A stretch of DNA of 64,000 nt from assembly GCF_014495685.1 (NCBI RefSeq), contig NZ_JACTVI010000025.1, positions 1 to 64,000 on the forward strand. The letters are read 5' to 3'. The position numbers and the translations under genes are program-made. Source of the stretch: Streptomyces sp. TRM68367 (GTDB lineage: Bacteria > Actinomycetota > Actinomycetes > Streptomycetales > Streptomycetaceae). Positions within the stretch are counted from its first letter, which is position 1. Each line of letters begins with the position of its first letter. Under the pieces are notes generated by a model, which ran no database searches, was not told the DNA's origin, and worked only from the letters and a program-made list of their open reading frames with translations. This document shows, one piece after another, positions 40,924 through 49,691 of this stretch.

Positions 40924-42018
40924 ATGTCCTCCGCACTGACCGATCTCTTCCCACACCCGATCGTGCAGGCCCCGATGGCGGGCGGCGTCTCCGTGCCGCA
41001 GCTCGCCGCCGCCGTGTGCGAGGCGGGCGGGCTCGGCTTCCTCGCCGCCGGGTACAAAACCGCCGACGGGATGTACCAGGAGATCAAGCAGCTGCGGAGC
41101 CTCACCGGCCGCCCCTTCGGCGTGAACCTCTTCATGCCGCAGCCGGAGTATGCCGACCCCGCCGGCGTCGACGTCTACGCCCACCAGCTGGCCGGCGAGG
41201 CCGCCTGGTACGAGACCGAGCTCGGCGATCCCGACAGCGGACGCGACGACGGCTGGGACGCCAAGCTCGCCGTGCTGCTCGACAACCCGGTGCCGGTGGT
41301 GTCGTTCCACTTCGGCGTGCCGAGCCGCGAGGTCATCGACTCCCTCCGCCGTGTCGGCACCTTCACCCTCGTCACCGCGACCACCGCCGACGAGGCCCGC
41401 GCCGTCGAGCGGGCCGGCGCCGACGCGGTGATCGTGCAGGGCGTCGAGGCCGGCGGCCATCAGGGCACCCACCGGGACATCCCGGAGACCGACGGCTCCG
41501 GCATCGGCGTACTGTCGCTGGTCGCGCAGGTCAGGGAGGCCGTCGGTATCCCGATCGTGGCCGCCGGCGGTGTCATGCGCGGCAGCCAGATCGCCGCGCT
41601 GCTCGCCGCGGGCGCGAGCGCGGCCCAGCTCGGTACGGCGTTCCTCGCCACCCACGAGTCGGGCGCGAACGCCGTGCACAAGCAGAGCCTCACCAATCCC
41701 CTGTTCGTCCGTACCGAGTTGACCCGCGCGTTCTCCGGCCGTCCGGCCCGGGGCCTGGTCAACCGCTTCATGCGCGAGCACGGCCCGTACGCCCCCGCCG
41801 CCTACCCGGAGATCCACCACCTCACCTCGCCGCTGCGCAAGGCCGCCGCCAAGGCCGGGGACGCGCAGGGCATGGCGCTGTGGGCCGGGCAGGGCCACCG
41901 CATGGCCCGCGAACTGCCCGCCGGGCAGCTGGTGGAGCTGCTGGCGGGCGAACTCGCGGCGGCCCGGGCAGCGTTGCCTGCGGGGCCGACGGGGCCGACG
42001 GGTAGCAACCTGCGATGA
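40924..42018 (+). CDS. Nitronate monooxygenase family flavoprotein
   Basis: A 364-residue FMN-dependent TIM-barrel protein of the nitronate monooxygenase/2-nitropropane dioxygenase family. It begins HPIVQAPMAGGVSVPQL; GVEAGGHQGTH (about residue 180) carries the expected active-site His, and VPIVAAGGVM-like IVAAGGVMRGSQIA the phosphate-binding turn. It detoxifies nitronates in known members; a role in fatty acid synthesis (FabK-like) is less likely. The ATGA overlap at 42015 couples it to rsmE. Confidence 0.9.
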   Translation: MSSALTDLFPHPIVQAPMAGGVSVPQLAAAVCEAGGLGFLAAGYKTADGMYQEIKQLRSLTGRPFGVNLFMPQPEYADPAGVDVYAHQLAGEAAWYETELGDPDSGRDDGWDAKLAVLLDNPVPVVSFHFGVPSREVIDSLRRVGTFTLVTATTADEARAVERAGADAVIVQGVEAGGHQGTHRDIPETDGSGIGVLSLVAQVREAVGIPIVAAGGVMRGSQIAALLAAGASAAQLGTAFLATHESGANAVHKQSLTNPLFVRTELTRAFSGRPARGLVNRFMREHGPYAPAAYPEIHHLTSPLRKAAAKAGDAQGMALWAGQGHRMARELPAGQLVELLAGELAAARAALPAGPTGPTGSNLR

Positions 42019-42755
42019 CGGCACCGGTGTTCGTGGTCGACGCGCTGGAGTTTCCCGGCGGGCAGTACGTCCTGGACGGCCCCGAGGGGCGGCACGCCGT
42101 GTCCGTGAAGCGGCTGCGGCCCGGCGAGGGCGTGGTGCTGACGGACGGCCGCGGACGCTGGGCGCAGGGTGTGGTGAAGGCGGCCGAGGGCAAGGACCGT
42201 CTCGTCGTCATGGACCTGGAGACTGTCCACGAGGAACCTACGGCCCAGCCCCGCATCACCGTTGTACAGGCCCTGCCCAAGGGCGACCGGGGTGAACTGG
42301 CCGTCGAGACCATGACCGAGGTCGGCGTCGACGCGATCGTGCCGTGGGCCGCCGCCCGCTGCATCACGCAGTGGAAGGGCGAGCGCGGCCTGAAGGCGCT
42401 CGGCAAATGGCGGGCGACGGCCCGCGAGGCCGGCAAGCAGTCCCGCCGGGTCCGCTTCCCGGAGGTCACGGACATCGCGACGACCAAGCGGGTTGCCTCA
42501 CTTCTGGCCGAGGCCGACTTCGCCGCCGTACTCCACGAGACCGGTGACGCGCCGCTGGCCGCGGCCGAACTCCCGGAGCGCGGCGAGATCGTCCTGGTCG
42601 TCGGCCCTGAGGGCGGCATCGCCCCCGAGGAGCTGTCACTCTTCGAGGCGGCCGGCGCGCGACCATACCGCCTCGGCCCCACCGTTCTGCGCACCTCGAC
42701 CGCCGGAACGGCCGCCGCGGCCCTGCTGCTGGGCCGCACCGGCCGCTGGTCCTGA
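42015..42755 (+). CDS. rsmE: 16S rRNA (uracil1498-N3)-methyltransferase
   Basis: Methylates N3 of U1498 in 16S rRNA. The 246-residue product has the PUA-like start (GPEGRHAVSVKRLRPGEGV) and a SPOUT knot at the end with VVGPEGGIAPEEL and LGPTVLRTSTAGTAAAALLL. The start ATG 42015 overlaps the upstream stop. This gene follows dnaJ in many actinobacteria, as it does here after one intervening gene. Confidence 0.95.
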   Translation: MTAPVFVVDALEFPGGQYVLDGPEGRHAVSVKRLRPGEGVVLTDGRGRWAQGVVKAAEGKDRLVVMDLETVHEEPTAQPRITVVQALPKGDRGELAVETMTEVGVDAIVPWAAARCITQWKGERGLKALGKWRATAREAGKQSRRVRFPEVTDIATTKRVASLLAEADFAAVLHETGDAPLAAAELPERGEIVLVVGPEGGIAPEELSLFEAAGARPYRLGPTVLRTSTAGTAAAALLLGRTGRWS

Positions 42756-42778
42756 CCGACACGCTGGAGAAGACAGCC

Positions 42779-43171
42779 GTGGAACTCGCCCAAGTACGCC
42801 TCCTGGTCACCGACTTCGCCGCCTGCTACCGCTTCTACGCCGACGTCCTCGGCCTCAAGCCGCAGTGGGGCGCGGCGGACGGGCCGTACGAGAAGTTCAG
42901 CCCCGCCACCGGCTCCGCGGGCATCGCCCTGCAGGACCGGGCGATGATGGCCGAGGTCCTGGGCGAACTGGGCGAGACCGCCACCGGCCACCGCTCGCTG
43001 GTCGTGCTGCGCGTCGACGACCTGGACACCTACTGCGCCCAGATCACCGGCTGCGGAGCCACCCTTGTGCACGGCCCGGCGCCCATGACCGACCGGATGC
43101 GCGTCGCCCACCTCAAGGACCCGGAGGGCAACCTGGTGGAGCTCCAGGAGTGGCTGCTCCTGAGGGGCTGA
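42779..43171 (+). CDS. VOC family (glyoxalase-like) protein
   Basis: A 130-residue single-domain vicinal oxygen chelate protein. It begins ELAQVRLLVTDFAACYRFYADVLGL and ends RVAHLKDPEGNLVELQEWLL. The ExxxL end and the beta-alpha-beta-beta-beta pattern fit glyoxalase or bleomycin-resistance-like folds. No His ligands are unmistakable, so it may not be a metal enzyme. GTG 42779 has GGAGAAG upstream. Substrate unknown. Confidence 0.83.
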   Translation: MELAQVRLLVTDFAACYRFYADVLGLKPQWGAADGPYEKFSPATGSAGIALQDRAMMAEVLGELGETATGHRSLVVLRVDDLDTYCAQITGCGATLVHGPAPMTDRMRVAHLKDPEGNLVELQEWLLLRG

Positions 43172-43261
43172 CAGCGCGCCGGCACCGGGCCGGCGGCGGG
43201 GAGCGCGGTGTGGCCGTATGCGCCCTACCGCGGTCCGCACGGCGGTGGCAGGCTGCCGTCC

Positions 43262-43626
43262 ATGGGGGCACTGAGGAGGAGTCGGCGGGGGGTTCTGGCC
43301 GCGGGGATCGTGGCGGTCGCCGTGGGCGGGGCCGTGGCCTGCGAACCCGGCGGGCTCAGCTCGGCGACCGTGGCGTACACCACCGACGAGACCGTGACGA
43401 AGGAACTCGACCGGCAGAAGGCGGGCGTGCAGTGGCTCAGCTGCTCCGCCTCCTACGGGGATCGCGGCACGGCGCCGCCGTCCGCGAGCGAGGACACCGT
43501 CGCCACCGTCCCGCCGGTGATCCCGGGGAGCCCGGCGGGGAGCCCGGCGCCACCGTCACCGTGACCGTCACGACGACCATCTGGTGCCCGGAGGACCTCA
43601 GGTGCCGGCCCGCCGAGGGCAAGTGA
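43262..43626 (+). pseudogene. Small secreted or membrane-anchored protein, frameshifted
   Basis: ATG 43262 opens a frame with a signal-like hydrophobic stretch (LAAGIVAVAVGGAVACEPGG) that could be a lipoprotein signal. It continues TVAYTTDETVTKEL and ends at TGA 43562-43564. In the overlapping frame, from about 43540, the sequence reads TVTVTVTTTIWCPEDLRCRP and AEGK with every third codon base G or C, and stops at TGA 43624-43626. A single-base change in the GGGGAGCCC repeat near 43520-43550 would join them. I therefore treat the two parts as one frameshifted gene; a sequencing error is possible. Confidence 0.55.
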
Positions 43627-43707
43627 ACCGGGACCGGGCAGTGTGACGTGCGCGGGAACTGATCCAAACCGCTGTCCGGGGGAGCCGTTGCTGCATAGGG
43701 TGATCGG

Positions 43708-46700
43708 GTGACACAGTCCGCATCGCCTGCCTATCTCCGGTTTCCGCACCTGCACGGCGAGTTGGTCGCCTTCACCGCCGAGGACGACGTGTGGCTCGCC
43801 CCGCTGGACGGCGGACGGGCCTGGCGGCTCAGCGCCGACAACGTGCCGGTGACCCTGCCGCGCATCTCGCCCGACGGCACCACCGTCGCCTGGACCTCCA
43901 CCCGCGACGGCGCTCCAGAGGTGCACATCGCCCCCGCCGACGGCGGCCCAGCCAAGCGCCTGACGTACTGGGGAAGTTCACGGACCCAGGTGCGCGGCTG
44001 GACCCCTGACGGACAGGTCCTCGCCGTCAGCACCCGCGGCCAGGCCAACCTGCGCCGCTCCTGGGCCCACGCGATCCCCCTCGACGGCGGACCGGCCACC
44101 ACCCTGCCCTACGGCTGGGTCGGCGACGTCGCGTTCGGGCCGAGCACGGTGCTGCTGTCCGCGCCGATGGGCCGCGAGGCCGCCTGGTGGAAGCGGTACC
44201 GGGGCGGTGGGGTCGGCAAGTTGTGGATCGACCGTGCCCCCCTCGGGGAAGAGGGAGCCGGCGAGTTCGTACGGCTGCACGAGGAGCTGGACGGCAACAT
44301 CGAGTTCCCGCTGTGGGTGGGGGAGCGGGTCGCCTTCCTCTCCGACCACGAGGGCGTCGGCGCGCTGTACTCCTCCCTGCCCGACGGCTCCGACCTGCGC
44401 CGGCACACACCCGTCGACGGCTTCTACGCCCGGCACGCGGCGACCGACGGCAGCCGCGTCGTGTACGCCAGCGCCGGCGAACTGTGGCTGCTGGACGACC
44501 TGGACGGCGCCGAACCCCGGCGGCTGGACGTGCGGCTCGGCGGGCCGCGCGTCGACCTCCAGCCGTACCCGCTGAACGCCGCCCGCTGCTTCGGCTCGGC
44601 CGCCCCGGACCACACCGCGCGCGGCAGCGCCGTCGCCGTACGCGGCGCGGTGCACTGGGTCACCCACCGCTCCGGCCCCGCCCGCGCGCTGGCCGCGCAG
44701 CCCGGCGTACGGACCCGGCTGCCGCGTACCTTCCGGGCCGAGGGCGAGGAGTGGGTGGTGTGGGTGACGGACGCCGAGGGCGACGACGCCCTGGAGTTCG
44801 CGCCCGCCACCGGACTCACGCCCGGCGCGACCCCGCGCCGGCTCGCCGCCGGGCAGCTCGGCCGCGTCCTGGAACTGGCCATGGCACCCGACGGCAGCCG
44901 GGCCGCCGTCGCCTCGCACGACGGGCGCCTGCTGCTGGTCGAGCGCGAGACCGGCGAGGTGCGCGAGATCGACCGCAGCGAGCACGGCGACGTGTCCGGG
45001 CTGGCCTTCTCGCCCGACTCGGCCTGGCTGGCCTGGTCCCACCCCGGCCCGCGTCCGCTGGCCCAGCTGAAGCTCGCCAACACCACCGACCTGTCGGTCA
45101 CCGAGGCGACCCCGCTGCGGTTCCACGACTACGCACCCGCGTTCACCCTCGACGGAAAGCACCTCGCGTTCCTGTCCACCCGCTCCTTCGATCCGGTCTA
45201 CGACGAGCACGTCTTCGACCTGGCCTTCGTCGAGGGCGCCCGCCCGCACCTGATCACGCTCGCCGCGACGACGCCGTCGCCGTTCGGGCCGCAGCGGCAC
45301 GGCCGTCCCTTCGAGACGCCCGACAAGGACGAGACCCCCGACAGCGAGGGCACCCCCACCACCCGCATCGACCTCGAAGGCCTCGCCGACCGGATCGTGC
45401 CGTTCCCGGTCGAGGCCGCCCGCTACTCCAACCTGCGGGCCGCCAAGGACGGTGTGCTGTGGCTGCGGCACCCGGTGACCGGCGTGCTCGGCGCGTCCCG
45501 GGCCACGCCGGACGACCCCGACCCGGACACCGAGCTGGAGCGGTACGACCTCGCCCAGCAGCGCATCGAGCACCTCGCCGCCGACGCCGACCACTTCGAG
45601 GTCAGCGGCGACGGCAAGCGGATCCTGCTGTGGGCGGGCGACCGCCTGAAGGTCGTACCGAGCGACCGGCGCGCCTCGAACGACGACGACAGCGACACCA
45701 ACATCACCGTCGACCTGTCCCGCGTACGGCAGTTCTGCGACCCGGCGGCCGAGTGGCGGCAGATGTACGACGAGACCGGCCGGATCATGCAGGACCACTT
45801 CTGGCGCGCGGACATGAACGGCGTCGACTGGGACGGCGTCCTCGACCGGTACCGGCCCGTCCTGGACCGGGTCGCCACCCACGACGACCTGGTCGACCTG
45901 CTGTGGGAGGTGCACGGGGAGCTGGGCACGTCGCACGCGTACGTCATTCCGCGTGGCGGGCACGGCGGCGGCGCCCGGCAGGGGCTGCTGGGCGCCGACA
46001 TCTCCCGGCATGAGGACGGCAGTTGGCGGGTCGACCGGATCCTGCCCGCGGAGACCTCCGACCCGGACGCGCGCAGTCCACTGGCGGCGCCCGGGGTCGC
46101 GGTGCGGCCCGGCGACGCGATCGTGGCCGTCGCCGGGCAGGCCGTGGATCCCGTGACCGGGCCCGCGCCGCTGCTGGTCGGCACGGCCGGGAAGCCGGTG
46201 GAGCTGACCGTCTCGCCGGCCGGCGGGGGTGAGGTGCGGTACGCGGTCGTCGTGCCGCTGGCCGACGAGGAGCCGCTGCGGTACCACGCGTGGGTCGCGG
46301 ACCGGCGGGCCTACGTCCACGGGAAGTCCGGCGGCCGGCTCGGGTATCTGCACGTGCCCGACATGCAGGCGCCGGGCTGGGCACAGATCCACCGCGACCT
46401 GCGGGTCGAGGTGGCGCGCGAGGGCCTGGTCGTCGACGTCCGCGAGAACCGCGGCGGTCACACCTCCCAGCTGGTCATCGAGAAGCTGGCGCGGCGGATC
46501 GTCGGCTGGGACCTGCCGCGTGACATGCAGCCGGAGAGCTACCCGCGGGATGCGCCTCGGGGGCCGGTCGTCGCCGTCGCCAACGAGTTCTCCGGCTCGG
46601 ACGGTGACATCGTGAACGCCGCGATCAAGGCGCTGGGGCTCGGGCCGGTCGTCGGTACGCGTACGTGGGGTGGCGTCATCGGGATCGACAGCCGGTACCG

Positions 46701-46920
46701 GTTGGTCGACGGCACGTTGATCACGCAACCGAAGTACGCGTTCTGGCTCGAGGGGTACGAGTGGGGCGTGGAGAACCACGGCGTCGATCCGGACGTGGAA
46801 GTGCTCCAGCGCCCCCAGGACTTCGCGGCGGGCCGCGACGCCCAACTGGACGAGGCGATAAGGCTGGCGCTGGCGGCGCTGGAGGAATCCCCGGCCAAGA
46901 CACCGCCGGTTTTGCCGTAA
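43708..46920 (+). CDS. Tricorn-type S41 protease
   Basis: A 1070-residue protease of the tricorn family. The N-terminal 650 residues form beta-propeller repeats (SPDGTTVAWTS, SPDSAWLAWSH). A PDZ domain (about 755-845) and the S41 serine peptidase domain (about 845-1045) follow, with the GSDGD segment (NEFSGSDGDIVN) carrying the nucleophile Ser. Archaeal tricorn makes short peptides from proteasome products. GTG 43708 follows TAGGGT (43696-43701) by six bases, suggesting a leaderless transcript. No signal peptide is visible, so it should be cytoplasmic. Confidence 0.92.
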   Translation: MTQSASPAYLRFPHLHGELVAFTAEDDVWLAPLDGGRAWRLSADNVPVTLPRISPDGTTVAWTSTRDGAPEVHIAPADGGPAKRLTYWGSSRTQVRGWTPDGQVLAVSTRGQANLRRSWAHAIPLDGGPATTLPYGWVGDVAFGPSTVLLSAPMGREAAWWKRYRGGGVGKLWIDRAPLGEEGAGEFVRLHEELDGNIEFPLWVGERVAFLSDHEGVGALYSSLPDGSDLRRHTPVDGFYARHAATDGSRVVYASAGELWLLDDLDGAEPRRLDVRLGGPRVDLQPYPLNAARCFGSAAPDHTARGSAVAVRGAVHWVTHRSGPARALAAQPGVRTRLPRTFRAEGEEWVVWVTDAEGDDALEFAPATGLTPGATPRRLAAGQLGRVLELAMAPDGSRAAVASHDGRLLLVERETGEVREIDRSEHGDVSGLAFSPDSAWLAWSHPGPRPLAQLKLANTTDLSVTEATPLRFHDYAPAFTLDGKHLAFLSTRSFDPVYDEHVFDLAFVEGARPHLITLAATTPSPFGPQRHGRPFETPDKDETPDSEGTPTTRIDLEGLADRIVPFPVEAARYSNLRAAKDGVLWLRHPVTGVLGASRATPDDPDPDTELERYDLAQQRIEHLAADADHFEVSGDGKRILLWAGDRLKVVPSDRRASNDDDSDTNITVDLSRVRQFCDPAAEWRQMYDETGRIMQDHFWRADMNGVDWDGVLDRYRPVLDRVATHDDLVDLLWEVHGELGTSHAYVIPRGGHGGGARQGLLGADISRHEDGSWRVDRILPAETSDPDARSPLAAPGVAVRPGDAIVAVAGQAVDPVTGPAPLLVGTAGKPVELTVSPAGGGEVRYAVVVPLADEEPLRYHAWVADRRAYVHGKSGGRLGYLHVPDMQAPGWAQIHRDLRVEVAREGLVVDVRENRGGHTSQLVIEKLARRIVGWDLPRDMQPESYPRDAPRGPVVAVANEFSGSDGDIVNAAIKALGLGPVVGTRTWGGVIGIDSRYRLVDGTLITQPKYAFWLEGYEWGVENHGVDPDVEVLQRPQDFAAGRDAQLDEAIRLALAALEESPAKTPPVLP

Positions 46921-46978
46921 CCGGCGTTGGTGCTGGCCGGGGGTTGGGTGCGCAGACCGGCGCTACGGGGTGCCGCCC
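46921..46978. repeat. Dispersed intergenic repeat, copy B
   Basis: Starts right after the tricorn protease stop and matches copy A at 25138-25196 over about 58 bases with one or two single-base gaps. The rest of the 310-base gap to 47230 includes a G/C-rich inverted repeat (GTGCCGCC/GGCGGCAC, near 46987-47008) but no gene I can support. Confidence 0.65.
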
Positions 46979-47230
46979 GCGCCCACCCGTGCCGCCCCAG
47001 GCGGCACGCATGCCCGCGGCTCGCGAGCACGGTTGCGCGCCGTCGCCTGCGTAGCTGCGGGCAATGCGTGCCTCCTCCAGTGCCTTGATTCGTTCGAGCG
47101 TGGGGGGAGGCACCCCGTCAGCGAGGGCGAGCGGACCCACCCCCGGCCAGCCACGGCACCGGGCACGGCGCCTCGCGCGGGTCGATACGATGCCCGTGAG
47201 AGATCCGCGTCGGCGTGAGGAGGCACACGT

Positions 47231-47584
47231 ATGGCAGGGGAAGCGCAGGACGACTGTCTGTTCTGCAAGATCGTGCAGGGGCATGTCCCGGCGACGATCG
47301 TGCGCGAGACGGACACGACCATCGCGTTCCGGGACATCAACCCCCAGGCGCCCACCCACGTCCTGGTCGTCCCCAAGGCGCACTACCCGAACGCCGCCAC
47401 GCTGGCCGCCGCCGACCCGTCCGTCATCGCGGACGTCCTGTGCGAGACCAAGGTCGTCGCGGACGAGGACAAGCTGGAGAGCTACCGCGTGGTGTTCAAC
47501 ACGGGCGCCGGCGTCGGCCAGACCGTCTTCCACGTCCACGCCCACGTCCTCGGCGGCCGTGGCATGCAGTGGCCCCCGGGGTAA
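47231..47584 (+). CDS. HIT family hydrolase (HINT type)
   Basis: A 117-residue histidine triad protein. The HxHxH core HVHAH is at about residues 101-105, and the start DDCLFCKIVQGHVPA has the CxxC zinc pair of HINT proteins. HINT enzymes hydrolyse AMP-lysine or other aminoacyl-AMP bonds. ATG 47231 is preceded by AGGAGG. The next gene begins six bases after its stop. Confidence 0.92.
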   Translation: MAGEAQDDCLFCKIVQGHVPATIVRETDTTIAFRDINPQAPTHVLVVPKAHYPNAATLAAADPSVIADVLCETKVVADEDKLESYRVVFNTGAGVGQTVFHVHAHVLGGRGMQWPPG

Positions 47585-47590
47585 GCCGCG

Positions 47591-48496
47591 TTGTCCGTAC
47601 GTGAACTGGTGGTCCTCGGCACCGCCAGCCAGGTCCCGACCCGGCACCGCAACCACAACGGGTACCTGCTGCGGTGGGACGGGGAGGGCCTCCTGTTCGA
47701 CCCCGGCGAGGGCACGCAGCGGCAGATGCTGCGCGCCGGGGCCACCGCGCACGACCTGAACCGGATCTGCGTCACCCACTTCCACGGCGACCACTCCCTG
47801 GGCCTCGCCGGCGTGATCCAGCGCATCAACCTCGACCAGGTCCCGCACGACATCACCGCCCACTACCCCCGCTCCGGCCGCCGCTTCTTCAACCGGCTGC
47901 GCTACGCCACCGCCTACCGCGAGACGGTCCAGCTCATCGAGGCCCCGGTGGACACCGACGGCGTCCTCGTGGCGACGCCCGCGTACACGCTTCAGGCCCG
48001 CAAGCTCTCCCACCCCGTCGAGTCCTACGGCTACCGCCTCGTCGAACCCGACGGCCGCCGCATGCTGCCCGACCGGCTCGCCGCGCACGGCATCAAGGGC
48101 CCGGACGTGGGCCGGATCCAGCGCGAGGGCACGCTCGGCGGCGTCCGCCTGGAGGACGTCAGCGAGGTGCGGCGCGGGCAGCGGTTCGCGTTCGTCATGG
48201 ACACCCGGCTGTGCGACGGGGTGCACGCGCTCGCCGACGGCTGCGACCTGCTCGTCATCGAGTCGACCTTCCTCGACGAGGACGTGCACCTGGCCGTCGA
48301 GCACGGCCACCTGACGGCGGGGCAGGCGGCCCGCGCCGCCCGCGACGCGGGCGTACGGCACCTCGTCCTGACCCACTTCAGCCAGCGCTACACCGAGCCG
48401 GAGGAGTTCGAGCGGCAGGCACGGCAGGCCGGGTTCGAGGGAGAGCTGACCGTGGCGCACGATCTGCTGCGGGTGCCGCTGCCGAAGCGGCGCTGA
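47591..48496 (+). CDS. Ribonuclease Z-like MBL-fold protein
   Basis: A 301-residue metallo-beta-lactamase protein. The metal site THFHGDHSLGLAG (about residues 60-72) and a GDGT-like N terminus (LLFDPGEGTQRQM) match tRNase Z, as do VMDTRLCDG and LTHFSQRY. tRNase Z trims tRNA 3' ends, which fits tRNA genes without encoded CCA. The start is TTG 47591 with GGGGTAAG upstream; the frame has no ATG near it. A long flexible arm is absent, so the exact substrate is uncertain. Confidence 0.87.
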   Translation: MSVRELVVLGTASQVPTRHRNHNGYLLRWDGEGLLFDPGEGTQRQMLRAGATAHDLNRICVTHFHGDHSLGLAGVIQRINLDQVPHDITAHYPRSGRRFFNRLRYATAYRETVQLIEAPVDTDGVLVATPAYTLQARKLSHPVESYGYRLVEPDGRRMLPDRLAAHGIKGPDVGRIQREGTLGGVRLEDVSEVRRGQRFAFVMDTRLCDGVHALADGCDLLVIESTFLDEDVHLAVEHGHLTAGQAARAARDAGVRHLVLTHFSQRYTEPEEFERQARQAGFEGELTVAHDLLRVPLPKRR

Positions 48497-48541
48497 AGGG
48501 CTGGTTCCGGTTCACCGGGCCCGCCGCCGTACGATGCTGCG

Positions 48542-49101
48542 ATGCCCCTCCCGAAAGCCGAACTGCACCTTCATGTCGAAGGCACCCTGGAACCCGAGCT
48601 GGCCTTCGAGCTGGCCGCCCGCAACGGCGTCGAGCTGCCGTACGCCGACACCGACGAGCTGCGCGAGGCGTACCGCTTCCAGGACCTTCAGTCCTTTCTC
48701 GACCTCTACTACGCGCTCATGGCCGTCCTGCGCACCGAGCAGGACTTCGCCGACCTCGCGAACGCCTACCTCGCCCGGGCCGCTGCGCAGGGCGTGCGGC
48801 ACGCGGAGATATTCTGTTCGACGTCTTCCGCGAGCCGCACGAGGGCGGGACGTGGATCTGCCGGCGGCACGAGAGTCTGCGGCTGCCGTACGACGCGATC
48901 ATCGAGCGGACGGCGGACGGGATTCCCTGTCTGGTGCCGGAGTTGGTGCTGCTGTTCAAAGCGAAGGCGCTACGGCCCAAGGACCAGGCCGACTTCGACG
49001 GGGTGCTGCCGCTGCTCGGCCGGGCGCGGCGGGAACTTCTTGCCGAGTGGCTGGAGCGCGTGCACCCCGGTCATCCGTGGCGGGCGAAGCTGGCGGGGTG
49101 A
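48542..49101 (+). pseudogene. Chimeric remnant: adenosine deaminase N terminus fused to a nucleotidyltransferase-like C terminus
   Basis: From ATG 48542 the frame reads as adenosine deaminase: PLPKAELHLHVEGTLEPELAF with the HLH metal site (HxH about 9-11), up to RHAEIF (about residue 92). It should continue about 250 residues more. Instead, from 48805 in another frame, the sequence reads GDILFDVFREPHEGGTW and then DGIPCLVPELVLLFKAK, RPKDQADFDGVLP and HPWRAK. That is the C-terminal part of a nucleotidyltransferase of the aminoglycoside-2''-adenylyltransferase-like type. The junction lies at GGAGATATTCTG, where both families could share short homology. TACGAT (48530-48535) precedes the ATG by six bases. 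Confidence 0.75.
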
Positions 49102-49117
49102 GCAGCGCGGGCCGCGT

Positions 49118-49636
49118 TCATCGCCAGTGCACGGCCCCACCCCCGGAGGGAACCGTCGCCTCCACCTTCGCCCGGATCTCCCGCATCACCGCGACGATCC
49201 GCTCCACGTGCTCCGGCGTCAGCCGGACCACCGGCACCGAGCAGCTGATGGCGTCCTGGGCGGGGGAGTCGTACCGCAGGGCGAAGCCGAAGCCGGCGAT
49301 GCCGAGGACGCCCTCCTCGCGGTCGATCGAGTAGCCGCGCGCCCGGACCTCGGCGAGGTCGGCCAGGATGGTCTCCTGGGTGGTGTGGGAGTTGGGCGTG
49401 AGCCCCTCGTACGGGCCCCGGGGCAGTTCGCCGTCGGGCCGTTCGGCCAGCAGTGCCTTGCCCAGTGCCCCCGCGTGCGCCGGCAGCCGCCGGCCCACCC
49501 TGCTGATCGTCCGCAGGTACTCGTGCGACTCCCGCGTCGCCAGATACGCCACGTCCCGCCCGTCCAGCCGCCCCATGTGGATCGTCTCGCCCAGCGCCTC
49601 GGACGCCTCGTCGAGATACGGCCGCACCACCCGCAC
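49118..49636 (-). pseudogene. IclR family regulator lacking its DNA-binding domain
   Basis: The frame reads as the effector domain of an IclR-type regulator: VRPYLDEASEALGETIHMG, then YLATRESHEYLRTISRVGRR, LPAHAGALGKALLAE, and SIDREEGVLGIAGFGFALRY. It has about 172 residues; intact IclR proteins are near 255 and have an N-terminal winged helix, which is absent. The residual upstream end (49637-49691) is the leader of glucarate dehydratase. I infer a deletion that removed the first 85 or so codons and the original promoter. The gene would normally have regulated the divergent glucarate dehydratase. Confidence 0.72.
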
Positions 49637-49691
49637 GCGAGGAGATGGCACGCTCTGTCCGCGCCGGACCCGACCTCGTAGGAGCCGCCCT

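Noticed and set aside
47050..47120. Minus-strand helical peptide before the HIT gene
   Set aside because: The frame TLERIKALEEARIARSYA looks like a helix, but there is no start, no known family and no conserved length.
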